Positions 36,668 through 45,318 of a stretch of DNA of 60,420 nucleotides are shown one piece after another. Made by a program: the position numbers and the translations under genes. The stretch's first letter is position 1; each line of letters begins with the position of its first letter. The notes under the pieces were generated by a model, which ran no database searches, had not been told where the DNA came from, and was given only the letters and a program-made list of their open reading frames with translations. The stretch comes from Tychonema bourrellyi FEM_GT703 (lineage in GTDB: Bacteria > Cyanobacteriota > Cyanobacteriia > Cyanobacteriales > Microcoleaceae), in the NCBI RefSeq assembly GCF_002412335.2, contig NZ_NXIB02000031.1, positions 1 through 60,420 of the forward strand, read 5' to 3'.

Positions 36668-36697
36668 AGCCCGCCAGTGCGGGCTATTTTTATTTAT
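36668..36697 (+). terminator. Intrinsic terminator after the ferredoxin gene
   Basis: Stem AGCCCGC/GCGGGCT with loop CAGT is followed by ATTTTTATTT. It lies 28 bp after the stop codon and ends the DUF2997-ycf35-ferredoxin unit. Confidence 0.85.
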
Positions 36698-36702
36698 TTT
36701 AT

Positions 36703-36755
36703 TCCCTTCGACTACGCTCAGGGAACGGTACCCTGAGCGTAGTCGAAGGGTCGAA
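36703..36755. repeat. CCTTCGACTACGCTCAGGG inverted repeat
   Basis: The arms CCTTCGACTACGCTCAGGG and CCCTGAGCGTAGTCGAAGG are perfect complements around AACGGTA. GGGTCGAA direct repeats follow. This family is common in filamentous cyanobacteria; partial copies lie at about 23331-23351 and 27613-27690. Confidence 0.85.
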
Positions 36756-36807
36756 GGGTCGAAGGGTCAACAGTCAACATCACCTGACGATGCTACTGGA
36801 TTTGATA

Positions 36808-37089
36808 TTATTTCAAAGGATGATGATCCGCGAGAATTTTCTCAACTCTCGCCTCATCAATTCTCGCAGTCAATCTAGTAGCCTCATTATTATCCCGAAT
36901 GGTTTTTGCTAAAGTAAAAGAAGAACCAACCGAGAAAGTTAAACCCATACCCATAAAACTTTTGACCCAGATATCTACGGGCAGATAAATGACACCTACA
37001 GCCGTAGTCGAAATCGCTAAAATAAAGGAAATCCAACACTGTAAAATCCAAGCATTAGTATCTTTTTGACGTCCAATTTGTTGCTGCAT
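36808..37089 (-). CDS. YiaA/YiaB two-helix membrane protein
   Basis: A 93-residue protein with two hydrophobic helices (about residues 15-35 and 44-62) and a charged C-terminal tail. The text WISFILAISTTAVGVIYLP, VDIWVKSFMGMGLTF and SFTLAKTIRDNNEA matches the YiaAB two-helix domain family. It is expected in the plasma membrane; its role is unknown. It is a single gene, convergent with the ferredoxin transcript, with no operon partner. Confidence 0.85.
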   Translation of the reverse strand: MQQQIGRQKDTNAWILQCWISFILAISTTAVGVIYLPVDIWVKSFMGMGLTFSVGSSFTLAKTIRDNNEATRLTARIDEARVEKILADHHPLK

Positions 37090-37317
37090 AGTGCCTCTAG
37101 CTAAAATATATCTTGTGGTTGATTAACTTCAAGAATAGAGAGTATCAATGAAGCGATCGGGAGAGATAGGGACAGTTTGGATAAGTGCACAGGGCGATCG
37201 GGCTTTTGACTAAAAACGCGATCGGCACAAATAGGGTTTCAGCCTCAAGCAGCCCCGATGGGAGCAGACAGTTGGGAAACTGGACTAAGGGAGATTGATG
37301 GAGTTGGATTCGTTTTG

Positions 37318-38100
37318 TTAATTACTAGGCCCAGAGTCTATGCTTTGCTGGTTTATTTGTTGTAGCAAAGCTTGATAACGTTGTCGCTCTAGTTCCAGTT
37401 GGGCGATCGCTTCATCCGCACGTTGTCGTTCGCGTTCAGCTTGAGATTGAGCAAGTTCTTTCTCTTGCCGTTCCTGTTGGGCTTGAGATTGAGCCAGTTC
37501 TTTCTCTTGTCGTTCCTGTTCCCTGAGTTGATCCATTTCCACAGGAGTGAGAAACTTCCGGCCATCTGGACGATAAATTTCCAGAGTATTTTCTGTCAGT
37601 TGAAAACGAATTTCCAACAGCGGACTAACCCAGCCATTCATTTCTGCGATCGGTTCAAACCAATCTTCATCGCGAACAAAGCCACTCAATTCGATATTGT
37701 CTGGATCGTAAATGTAATATTCTTGAACTCCATAGCGCTGATAAAACAGGAGTTTTGCTGCCATCTTTCCGGGACGGTTCCCAGGGGATAAGATTTCAAA
37801 AGCGACTTGAGGAGGGATATTATCTTCTTTCCATTGCTCGTAAGAACCTCTGTCACCTTTTGGCCTACCAAAGACTACCATTGCATCCGGTGCTTGGCGA
37901 ATTTTGTTATTTCCTTGAACGGGATACCAAAGCAAATCTCCAGCGACGAATACATCTAGGATGTTGGCAAACAAGATTTCTAGATTTTCTTTAATAGTGA
38001 CAATCCATCGGAATTGTTTGGTATTGTCTGACATTGGTTCTCCGTCGCTGTCGGGGTAGATGATTTCTGGTTTGGTTTCAGGGGTGAGTTGTTGTACCAT
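37318..38100 (-). CDS. Uma2 family endonuclease-like protein with coiled-coil tail
   Basis: A 260-residue Uma2 protein. The core shows APDAMVVFGRPKGDRGSY (Asp), PPQVAFEILSPGNRPGKM (Glu) and KLLFYQRYGVQEYYIYDP, the group that continues into a long helical tail. Residues about 190-250 are QEKELAQSQAQ-type repeats predicted to form a coiled coil. The nuclease fold is inferred from the family and the function is unproven. It lies just beyond the caspase/STAND locus on the same strand, but nothing links them functionally. Confidence 0.88.
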   Translation of the reverse strand: MVQQLTPETKPEIIYPDSDGEPMSDNTKQFRWIVTIKENLEILFANILDVFVAGDLLWYPVQGNNKIRQAPDAMVVFGRPKGDRGSYEQWKEDNIPPQVAFEILSPGNRPGKMAAKLLFYQRYGVQEYYIYDPDNIELSGFVRDEDWFEPIAEMNGWVSPLLEIRFQLTENTLEIYRPDGRKFLTPVEMDQLREQERQEKELAQSQAQQERQEKELAQSQAERERQRADEAIAQLELERQRYQALLQQINQQSIDSGPSN

Positions 38101-38225
38101 GCTGTTTGATGGTTGGGGTACTGATTTTAGTATAGCTTTTGAGGGTGAGAGAGGTGAGAGGGCGATCGCTTTTTTGGGATGGAAATGAGAAAGGCGATCG
38201 CCTTTAAAAGAAAAAATGAAGTTTG

Positions 38226-38726
38226 CTAATGTGTTAATATTTCCTCTAAAATTGCACTCATGGTAGCTTTCATCCGATCGCTTATCTCTTTTTTGATTTC
38301 TGGCTTGATATCGGCTATCTCCAGAGCTTTTAAATCTTTCACGAATCTTGCAATTTTCAATCTAATCCCGCGAATTCTCTCTGGGTTATCGCCAACCTGA
38401 TTAGTTACTATTAAATCCACAATAACCGCGCCAAGATTTGCACTCTTATCTTTGATTACTAAATCCAAATCATAAAAGTTGTCATCATCAGAAAATTTTT
38501 CATCTTCTGTATCAACGCTTTCTATGATTAGCCGATTTCCTGATGGTGCTTCTGCCATTGCAAATCGATCGTCTATTCTAGGAGGTTTAGGATTGTCAAG
38601 AATGGGACTATTCCTCTTTATTTCGATAATTAATTGACTCATATGGTCAGTAATTTTTTCTAAATCTGTTATCATCATTCCTGTCACAGCTTTACACGCT
38701 GGGCTATCGGGTTGTCCTATACACAT
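38226..38726 (-). CDS. Hypothetical protein downstream of the caspase-STAND gene
   Basis: A 166-residue protein of unknown family. It has a short Cys-containing N-terminus (MCIGQPDSPACKAV), a helical stretch, an acidic strand-rich middle (IESVDTEDEKFSDDDNFYDL) and a helical C-terminus (IKPEIKKEISDRMKATMSAI). There is no signal peptide or membrane helix. Its start lies 19 bp after the stop of the large caspase gene on the same strand, so the two are almost certainly one operon and probably one functional unit, for example as regulator or substrate of the protease. This is inference from position only. Confidence 0.7.
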   Translation of the reverse strand: MCIGQPDSPACKAVTGMMITDLEKITDHMSQLIIEIKRNSPILDNPKPPRIDDRFAMAEAPSGNRLIIESVDTEDEKFSDDDNFYDLDLVIKDKSANLGAVIVDLIVTNQVGDNPERIRGIRLKIARFVKDLKALEIADIKPEIKKEISDRMKATMSAILEEILTH

Positions 38727-38745
38727 ATTTAGTCCTCCTTTTAGA

Positions 38746-41700
38746 TTACTTTAAATTTTGACATATATTGGAATAAGTAGACAAAAAGTTACAACTTTTT
38801 GTTAGTAATTCATCTAGCTTATATCTTTTATCAAGTTCCATTCCCTTTCTTGGAATTTCCCAGATTATCACTGTTCCGTCGCTACTGGCCGAAGCAATTG
38901 ATTGAGAATTTAGGGGATTAAAGCTTACTCGGTTGACTGTTGAAGTATGTCCAGCCAAAATGGTTAATGGTTGTGCAACTCCTCTTTGGCTATTTTTCCA
39001 TATGTTTAATACCTCGTCTACATTCCAGATTTTGATAGTTTTATCAAGGCTAGCAGAAGCAATGTATTTACTATCATAACTAAATTCAGCATACAAAGTT
39101 ATATCTTTATGGCTATTGATAAGACCTATTAACTTTCCTGTTATATCCCATATTTTTATGTTCCCTTTGTTGTCACAAGATATAATCATATTTCCATTTT
39201 TATTAAATCTTACTGACATAATAAGTGATTGTGTCTTCCCTATAGTTTTGATGCCTTTATTGCTTTTATTTTTTAGATCCCAGAGTGTAAGTTCATAATC
39301 TTTGTTCCCTGTATAAACGACAACATGATTTTTTAATGGTTCTAAATCCAAACCCAAAATATCGTATTCACTCTTATTTAAAGAATTTGGATTTTTGAAG
39401 GTTTCCAGAGATCTGCCAGTCTTGACATCCCATATTATTATATTTCCATCTCGACTAGAAGAGTAAATTCTATCGCTATTTTTACTAAAACTGACATCAT
39501 AAACATTACCTTTATGACCTTTTAGGATCTGTATAAGTTCTCCTTTCTTACTCCAAATTTTTATTGTATCGTCAATACTTGCTGATGCGACAAATTGACT
39601 GTTAGGACTAAATCTTACACTCCAAATAGTTTCTTTGTGTCCTTCACTTGGAGAAAAAAGCATTTTTCCTACTTGGTTCCATATAATGATTTTTTTATCT
39701 ACTCCACCAGAAGCAATCATTGTCCCGTCAGGACTAAAACTAACACCATATACTCCTCCCGGATGCGCTTTTAATTGATTTCGCTCTTGTACGTTGAATA
39801 TAACTGACTGAATTTTTTGTAATTCCTTTGGGTTTTCTCTCCCTTGCTTTTTCATTTCATTTAGCGCTTCCACACTCGCTATCAATGCGTCAAGCTGAAG
39901 ATTGCTTTCTAAAAGCTGTTGAGCTTTGCCAATTAAAATTCCCACTTTACTTACTTCCTGTTCTCTCTTCTGACCTACAACTACATTAGTAAGTAATCCT
40001 AAGCCAAGGGTAAATGTTAAAAGAATACCAGATACGATCGCCAACCTCGTTCTTTGCTTTTGAGCTCGATATTTTTCATCAGTCAGTTGTATTTCCCTTT
40101 CTAGTATCTTTATTTCATCTTGAATCTCCCGATCGCGCCTACCAACACTTTTTACCAAAAACTCCCTCTCATCCCCAGTCAAATTCGGCAGCACCCTCCT
40201 CTCCCACTCCTCAACCTCCGCCAAGCGCGCCCCCGTCAACAACGCCTCATCCGACTTACCATAAGTCTCCTCCCACTCCCGACAAGCTATCTCTAACCGC
40301 CGACAAATCCGAATATTTTCCAGATCCTCTTCAATCCAATTACTCACTAACTTCCACCGACACAACAAAGCTTCATGCGCCACTTCTACCGTGTTTTCAT
40401 CCACAATAATTAAACGCTGCTGCGCCCCAGCCAACAACCCAATTACCCGATCCAACTGCTCAGCAGAATCTGCGATCGCCCTTAATCGATCCCAATCAAC
40501 CCGCCGGCGCGTTACCTCCGAACCCTCACCCAACTGCACCAACTCCATAAACAGTTGGCGTACAAAAAGCCGATCGGCCTCACTCAGACTTTGATAGATC
40601 ACATTAGCTCGATTTTCCAAAGCCCCTTGAACACCACCAATATCTTCATAGCCCTTTCTCGTCAGTAACGGCTCTGGAAATTCCGGTTTTTCAATACAAA
40701 CTCGCCACAACTCCTTCAAAGCATATTGTAGCAAAGGTAACGCACCCGGTTGACCCGCCACATCCTGAGCAATTTGTGATACCAACCCCCGCTCAAAATT
40801 TACCCCATGCAACTGGGCCGGTTTCTCGATCGCATCTGGCAACTCTTCCATCCCTAGCGACTTGACAATATAAGTTCTAGGCGGAATGTGATTGATCAAA
40901 TTTAAAACGTCTGAATAATCAGCGCAGCGAATTAAAAAATCTCCACGAAGTGCAATAATCATCCGGCTCTTTCGCTCAGAATCATTCATCTCCTCTGCAA
41001 TCAAACGGATAAAACTCCCTCGCTCAGATTCATCCTCACAAAGCGTAAATACCTCCTCAAACTGATCGATAAAAATCACAAAAAGCTGGTTCTGATCTCG
41101 ATACCGAGCTAAAATATCCACCAATTTTCCAAGGGGATGCTTCCCAGGAGTAAAAGATTCAACAGGCCAATGACTACTACCAGGAATTCTATCCCGACTT
41201 AACTCCGGCAACAAACCCGCTTTAATTAAAGAAGATTTTCCCGAACCAGAATAGCCAATAACCGGAATAAAACGACTATTAGTTAAGTGAGTAATCAGCA
41301 TCCGAACAGCTTCTTCCCGCCCACAAAAATACTTTTCTTGTTTAGCTTCAAAAGCAGAAAGTCCTAGATAGGGATTTTGGCGATCGAAACTAATTTCAGT
41401 AGCCGGCATTTCTGACTGCGGATACGTTACCAGAGTAATGGAGCGGCCCCAGCCCATGCGAATCGGTTCTTGCACAAAACTCTTAAGTTCCCCACTGATG
41501 TAATCGAACAAAAGATCTCCACTAACACGACGATTGCGACCCGCATTTGCTGATGCCAATCCCTTCAGCACAGCACCTGTAAAATAACTATTTGGTTCAC
41601 CTTTTAAAGATTTGGCAGTCTCAAATGTTCGGCAAGCCGCCATTAAGTAGTAATCTCTTTGTGTACTGAAAGCCCCCAGAGTTTGCTGCACAAGCTGGCT

Positions 41701-42183
41701 TTCTAAAAAATAGCCACTATGACAACAATCCAACAACATTACTAAACTGCTCAAATCGGATTGCTGAATTAAATCGTTGAGACTTGCTAAAGAAATACCA
41801 TATTTATAGTCAATAACTTCCTTCCCAGCCATTTCCACCTGACAGTCCGAAGTCGCTAAAACTCCCTTTTGCTGTCCTAAAGTATCGCAGAAGGTAAAGC
41901 CATGACCAGCAAAATAAATCAAAGCTTCATTTTTAGTAGCTCTATCTAACAGTAAAGTTCTCAATTCTTGACCGACTTCAGCCGCTGTAACTGTCTTATT
42001 TCCGCTGATTTCAAAACAATTTTTTTCGGCATTCCATCGTGCCGGCAATCGCTTCACCTCAAAACCGCCATACTGCTCTAATACTTGCGCCAAAATCTCC
42101 GCATCACTAGCCGCTTTCGGGAGACGGGACATTTGTGAGCTTTGATACTCAGTAATACCAATAACCAGGGCATAACGAGCCAT
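38746..42183 (-). CDS. Caspase (C14) - nSTAND1 NTPase - WD40 protein
   Basis: An 1145-residue multidomain protein. Residues 1-240 are a caspase-like peptidase with His94 in YFAGHGF and Cys154 in LLDCCHSGYF. Residues 268-700 are a novel-STAND type 1 NTPase: NPYLGLSAFEAKQEKYFCGR, Walker A GYSGSGKSS at 310-318, Walker B VIFIDQFEEVF. A hydrophobic segment about 712-738 may be a membrane helix or buried linker. From about 790 to 1120 are WD40 repeats (GVYGVSFSPDGTMIASGG, LDKTIKIWN). STAND proteases of this type sense a signal with the repeats, oligomerise and activate the caspase, causing cell death or dormancy. It is divergent from the Trypco1-like gene and followed by the 166-residue gene. Confidence 0.92.
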   Translation of the reverse strand: MARYALVIGITEYQSSQMSRLPKAASDAEILAQVLEQYGGFEVKRLPARWNAEKNCFEISGNKTVTAAEVGQELRTLLLDRATKNEALIYFAGHGFTFCDTLGQQKGVLATSDCQVEMAGKEVIDYKYGISLASLNDLIQQSDLSSLVMLLDCCHSGYFLESQLVQQTLGAFSTQRDYYLMAACRTFETAKSLKGEPNSYFTGAVLKGLASANAGRNRRVSGDLLFDYISGELKSFVQEPIRMGWGRSITLVTYPQSEMPATEISFDRQNPYLGLSAFEAKQEKYFCGREEAVRMLITHLTNSRFIPVIGYSGSGKSSLIKAGLLPELSRDRIPGSSHWPVESFTPGKHPLGKLVDILARYRDQNQLFVIFIDQFEEVFTLCEDESERGSFIRLIAEEMNDSERKSRMIIALRGDFLIRCADYSDVLNLINHIPPRTYIVKSLGMEELPDAIEKPAQLHGVNFERGLVSQIAQDVAGQPGALPLLQYALKELWRVCIEKPEFPEPLLTRKGYEDIGGVQGALENRANVIYQSLSEADRLFVRQLFMELVQLGEGSEVTRRRVDWDRLRAIADSAEQLDRVIGLLAGAQQRLIIVDENTVEVAHEALLCRWKLVSNWIEEDLENIRICRRLEIACREWEETYGKSDEALLTGARLAEVEEWERRVLPNLTGDEREFLVKSVGRRDREIQDEIKILEREIQLTDEKYRAQKQRTRLAIVSGILLTFTLGLGLLTNVVVGQKREQEVSKVGILIGKAQQLLESNLQLDALIASVEALNEMKKQGRENPKELQKIQSVIFNVQERNQLKAHPGGVYGVSFSPDGTMIASGGVDKKIIIWNQVGKMLFSPSEGHKETIWSVRFSPNSQFVASASIDDTIKIWSKKGELIQILKGHKGNVYDVSFSKNSDRIYSSSRDGNIIIWDVKTGRSLETFKNPNSLNKSEYDILGLDLEPLKNHVVVYTGNKDYELTLWDLKNKSNKGIKTIGKTQSLIMSVRFNKNGNMIISCDNKGNIKIWDITGKLIGLINSHKDITLYAEFSYDSKYIASASLDKTIKIWNVDEVLNIWKNSQRGVAQPLTILAGHTSTVNRVSFNPLNSQSIASASSDGTVIIWEIPRKGMELDKRYKLDELLTKSCNFLSTYSNICQNLK

Positions 42184-42233
42184 TGAGTTTCACCTAAACT
42201 TAAAAATACTGGCTTAATTGACAAACACCCTGA

Positions 42234-42268
42234 ACCGTTGTTTTCCTTTAAACGCTATAATAACTAAA
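42234..42268 (+). promoter_or_regulatory. Probable promoter of the Trypco1-like gene
   Basis: A consensus -10 box TATAAT lies at 42256-42261, with ACCGTT as a weak -35 at 16 bp. Transcription would start near 42268 and give a 60-base leader with AAAGG before the ATG at 42331. Confidence 0.5.
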
Positions 42269-42330
42269 CTTGCCGGAAGCAAGCTCAATCTTTAAGCAAA
42301 ATCTACATAAACTTAACAAAAGGTAACATT

Positions 42331-42687
42331 ATGTCCGAATTAGAGCGTTTCGCTTTTCAAGAAAAGGGTGAAGTATACGAAGTCACAATTGACGAAGCTA
42401 CAACCTCAGACGACGATAGTCCTTTTGATGAAGAGAGGGGCCTGGGAAGCGATGCGCTTAACCGGATGCAGCAAGCTCGCCTGCTCATTCGCAATTATGC
42501 TATGTATGCTGTGACGGCTTTTAAAGATTTTGGTGCGGCTGAGGTTGAAGAAGTAACACTAAAATTTTCTATCAAAATGGGTGGCAAAACTGGCATTCCC
42601 TACATTACGGAAGGTTCAGCAGAAAGCAACTTAGAAATTGAGGTAAAGTGCAAGTTTCCTAAATCTCCTGCAAACGAAAACTCTTAA
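42331..42687 (+). CDS. Trypsin-co-occurring domain 1 (Trypco1, CU044_2847-like) protein
   Basis: A 118-residue single-domain protein. The pattern of an acidic N-terminal strand (ERFAFQEKGEVYEVTIDEA), a helix with AVTAFKDFGAAEVEEVTLKF and the closing strands IKMGGKTG and NLEIEVKCKF fits the Trypco1 domain, which occurs beside trypsin-like, caspase and STAND proteins in bacterial conflict systems. Its role there is thought to be signal transfer between sensor and effector, without direct proof. It is transcribed divergently from the caspase-nSTAND-WD40 gene with 147 bp between them, supporting a shared system. The domain match is from memory of the family pattern. Confidence 0.65.
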   Translation: MSELERFAFQEKGEVYEVTIDEATTSDDDSPFDEERGLGSDALNRMQQARLLIRNYAMYAVTAFKDFGAAEVEEVTLKFSIKMGGKTGIPYITEGSAESNLEIEVKCKFPKSPANENS

Positions 42688-42753
42688 TCTGTTCTTAAGC
42701 CTTAATTCCAGCTAAGTAAACCCACCTAACAAAACAGAATACGCACTTTCTCT

Positions 42754-42780
42754 TAGTCCGCCTCGGCGGACTTCGTTTGT
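42754..42780 (+). terminator. Possible terminator after the Trypco1-like gene
   Basis: Stem AGTCCGCC/GGCGGACT with a short TC loop is followed by TCGTTTGTC, which is not a true T-run. It could serve both convergent genes weakly. Confidence 0.4.
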
Positions 42781-42801
42781 CTATTTCAATGTCAAAAAGT
42801 T

Positions 42802-43234
42802 TCAATCGTCGAGTGATGCTTTTTTAGGGAGCTTTTTCAAAAGTTCCTTTTGGTTTTTGCAGGAAGTTACTTTACCAGACTGGTGTACCTTAGCGATGAA
42901 AGGTGCTTGATTCCCCCGAATAAATCGTTGCATATTTTCTAAGCCATTTACAAAAGCTTGTGCGACTACAACTCCAGAAACATCGCCGCCCACAAATGCA
43001 AAAAGCCGTACATTGCCTTGAGCCACGGCTAATAACTCCTGCATGACGGCTAGCGATTTTCTTGTCCTTTGTTAATACCACCCAATTGCGCTCTCCAACT
43101 ATCCTCAGCCAATCCTCATCATTGATATCTTGACTAAAATGATCGTCGTGAATTTCTACTGTAGCCCCCACATTTCGTAGTGAATCTGCCAGTTTCTTTC
43201 CTAAACATCTGTCTATGAAAAATATCTCATTCAT
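42802..43234 (-). pseudogene. PIN-like (DUF5615) toxin gene with a frameshift
   Basis: Two overlapping minus-strand frames together make one protein of about 143 residues. The first (from ATG 43234) gives MNEIFFIDRCLGKKLADSL and NWVVLTKDKKIASRHAG, the N-terminal half with the conserved Asp residues. The second, open from about 43044, continues with VAQGNVRLFAFVGGDVSGVV. A shift of frame near 43040-43060 joins them. The PIN-like DUF5615 group are presumed toxin ribonucleases paired with DUF433 antitoxins. The ATG overlaps the stop of the upstream DUF433 gene by 4 bp. As written, the toxin is broken. Confidence 0.75.
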
Positions 43235-43956
43235 GCTGCCAACAGCGGAAGTTCGCAGCGAATACCTTCCTCAATTTGGAGCCGATCGCAATTGTAGTCT
43301 TCGGCAAGTTCATCGATGGAATCCCCAGCTTTGTAACGTTCCGCCAGCATAGCTGTGGGAATGCCAGTTCCAGCTAAAACTGGGCGGCCAAAGGAGATTC
43401 TGGGGTCAATCATCACTGTTTTAGGTTCATCGGCACCTGGTAGCTTCGTGAAAGGGTAGAGTTTGAGGGGTAATCCAGCTTCATCTCGTACAATGCGATC
43501 GAAATAAGTTTTTAGAATCTGTCTTGCTTCCTGTTCCCTGTCGGATGCTGCAAGCTTCTGTCCGAATCTCTCAAACAAAAGAGCTATTCCCTCGATTTGA
43601 AACTCAATTCCACCGTATAATTGAGGAGTCGAAAGATGATCGTTGATGTAGTCGAGTTCAGTGCTAAGTTGTTTTCGGGAGAAGCCAGTAGCCTTAAAAA
43701 TGGCAATCAAGACATGAGCCTCTACCAAATTTGTGAAAGAAAGTAGTGTAGTTTTGGACTGGGGAAGCAGTTCAAAATTTTTGGGGTGAGGTAACTTAAT
43801 CAGTGGCTCAAAGAAGCGCTTTTCCGCTTTTGTTTTCGAGAACCAGCCACCAACCCAATCTCGCAACCTATCCTTCCGCAGCCTGAGATATTGCGCTGCT
43901 TGAGGGATAGAATATATAGGAATGTCGCGCGGATCGAAGTAGTTAGTATCAAGCAT
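43231..43956 (-). CDS. DUF433 antitoxin with N-terminal helix-turn-helix
   Basis: A 241-residue antitoxin-like protein. The N-terminus (YSIPQAAQYLRLRKDRLRDW) looks like a MerR/excisionase-type helix-turn-helix. The C-terminal 55 residues are DUF433: MIDPRISFGRPVLAGTGIPT then LAERYKAGDSIDELAEDYNC. It should bind DNA at its own promoter and neutralise the PIN-like partner. Its stop overlaps the toxin start (ATGA at 43231-43234), the usual translational coupling. The toxin frame is broken while this gene is intact, the pattern expected after loss of toxin selection. The start at 43956 gives MLDTNYFDPRDIP. Confidence 0.85.
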   Translation of the reverse strand: MLDTNYFDPRDIPIYSIPQAAQYLRLRKDRLRDWVGGWFSKTKAEKRFFEPLIKLPHPKNFELLPQSKTTLLSFTNLVEAHVLIAIFKATGFSRKQLSTELDYINDHLSTPQLYGGIEFQIEGIALLFERFGQKLAASDREQEARQILKTYFDRIVRDEAGLPLKLYPFTKLPGADEPKTVMIDPRISFGRPVLAGTGIPTAMLAERYKAGDSIDELAEDYNCDRLQIEEGIRCELPLLAA

Positions 43957-44081
43957 AGCAGTTGTCCTAATCCTAAATACTTATATATTTGCACAGTTCG
44001 CGGGCGATCGCAAAAATCTCTCCCTTCCATACCCCGATACCCGACTTCTTCAAGAAATCGGGTATCTAAAACTGCTACGAA

Positions 44082-45179
44082 TTACTTATTTTTCTGCTGA
44101 GTCTTAGCTTGTTCGATCGCAATTTCCTTCACAGCCTGAAACGAATTCAAATTCGACGCACCTTCAATCGCCTTCACCGCCAAATCTTGCACCTGTTTCA
44201 AAGCAGAATCAAGCTGTTTCGACAAACTAGCAATCCGAGACTCTTGATTTTGAATAGTCTGCAACATACCTTGGATTTGCAACTCGTAATTTTGCTTTTG
44301 TCCTTCCAAATCTTTCGCAAACAAATCAGACTTAATCTTAGCTTGATAATTGCCGATATTGCGACCAAGATCCTTCCCATTCTTGATATTAGCTTCCAGT
44401 TCCTTCGGAAAAGCTTCCACCTTAGCTTTTACCTCAGCAGAGAGTTTTTCCCGTTCCGAAATAGATTTCTCCCGTTCCGCCCACTGTTTCTCCTGTTCCT
44501 GGTTAAATTCTTCGATTTCTTTGTACAGGGTTTGTTGGCGCTGTTCATATTCTTCGACATCTAGATTGCGCTGAAGATTCAAATCATAATAATATAACTC
44601 TTCATCGCGATCGCGAGTTTTTTGATCACCATCATTGCGTTCTTGAACTGCTACTTCTTGCAGTTGTTGTTCTTTCTCCCAAGCTTGTCGCCGTGACAGC
44701 AAATCCTGTTCAATAGTTTCACGCTGCTGGCTGATTTCTTCAGTAAATGTTTTCGCACTTTCTTCGTATTCTTGGATTAAATTATCCAGCGTATCTTCTG
44801 CAACATCTTCTAAACTATGCAACTCTTGCAGTTGTTGAACTTCCTCACCGACAGTTCGTTGCAATTCCTCCAGTTTAGACGCTTCCGAAGTCAGTTTTTC
44901 AGACAATTCGCTGACAGCACCACCAAAGCCAAATTGCAGTAAGATTAAATTGTCGATCGTAGACTGCATCTTTTGTTGATTTTGAACTAAAGTCATTGGT
45001 TTATTTACCTCCACAATTTGTTTTTCTGGAACTACTGTTTGGTTGGGCGAAGCATTTGCTGGTAGGTTATTATTAACCTGCTTTAGTTGCGATTCCAAAG
45101 CAGCCTTTGCTTCTACTGCTTCCTTGTATGCTTCCAAAATTTCAGCCTTGGTACTCTTGTCACTCACTTTTTTGTTCAC
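44082..45179 (-). CDS. Coiled-coil protein A of the unknown operon
   Basis: A 365-residue protein, almost wholly charged alpha-helix. After a variable N-terminus (residues 1-65) a conserved block LLQFGFGGAVSELSEKLTSE begins, followed by long coiled coils (QRETIEQDLLSRRQAWEKEQ, EKQWAEREKSISERE) and a C-terminal block NYELQIQGMLQTIQNQESRI. It is paralogous to the protein at 45319: the blocks FGxxxxxLSExLxxEASKLxEL, QRExIExD, WEKEQQ and YELxxQ are shared in the same order. It has no signal peptide, membrane helix or enzyme motif. Filament- or scaffold-forming behaviour is possible but unproven. It is the last gene of the operon, 139 bp after its paralogue. Confidence 0.75.
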   Translation of the reverse strand: MNKKVSDKSTKAEILEAYKEAVEAKAALESQLKQVNNNLPANASPNQTVVPEKQIVEVNKPMTLVQNQQKMQSTIDNLILLQFGFGGAVSELSEKLTSEASKLEELQRTVGEEVQQLQELHSLEDVAEDTLDNLIQEYEESAKTFTEEISQQRETIEQDLLSRRQAWEKEQQLQEVAVQERNDGDQKTRDRDEELYYYDLNLQRNLDVEEYEQRQQTLYKEIEEFNQEQEKQWAEREKSISEREKLSAEVKAKVEAFPKELEANIKNGKDLGRNIGNYQAKIKSDLFAKDLEGQKQNYELQIQGMLQTIQNQESRIASLSKQLDSALKQVQDLAVKAIEGASNLNSFQAVKEIAIEQAKTQQKNK

Positions 45180-45232
45180 AACTTTCCATCTCCTAATAAT
45201 TGGGTAAATTTTATCTCATTTCAATTCGTTTC

Positions 45233-45301
45233 GTAGGGGCAATCCCCCCGTGGTTGCCCGGTTTTATTCCTAGGGGCAATCCCCCCGTGGTTGCCCGGTT
45301 T
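45233..45301. repeat. Two direct copies of a GGGGCAATCCCCCCGTGGTTGC repeat
   Basis: Two units of about 35 bp contain AGGGGCAATCCCCCCGTGG followed by TTGCCCGGTTT. They sit between the two coiled-coil genes and are related to the palindrome at 22075. Confidence 0.8.
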
Positions 45302-45318
45302 CAACCGCCAAGTAATCT

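Noticed and set aside
40014..40594. Plus-strand frames inside the caspase-STAND gene
   Set aside because: They lie wholly within a well-supported minus-strand gene and have low-complexity Ser/Pro/Thr composition.
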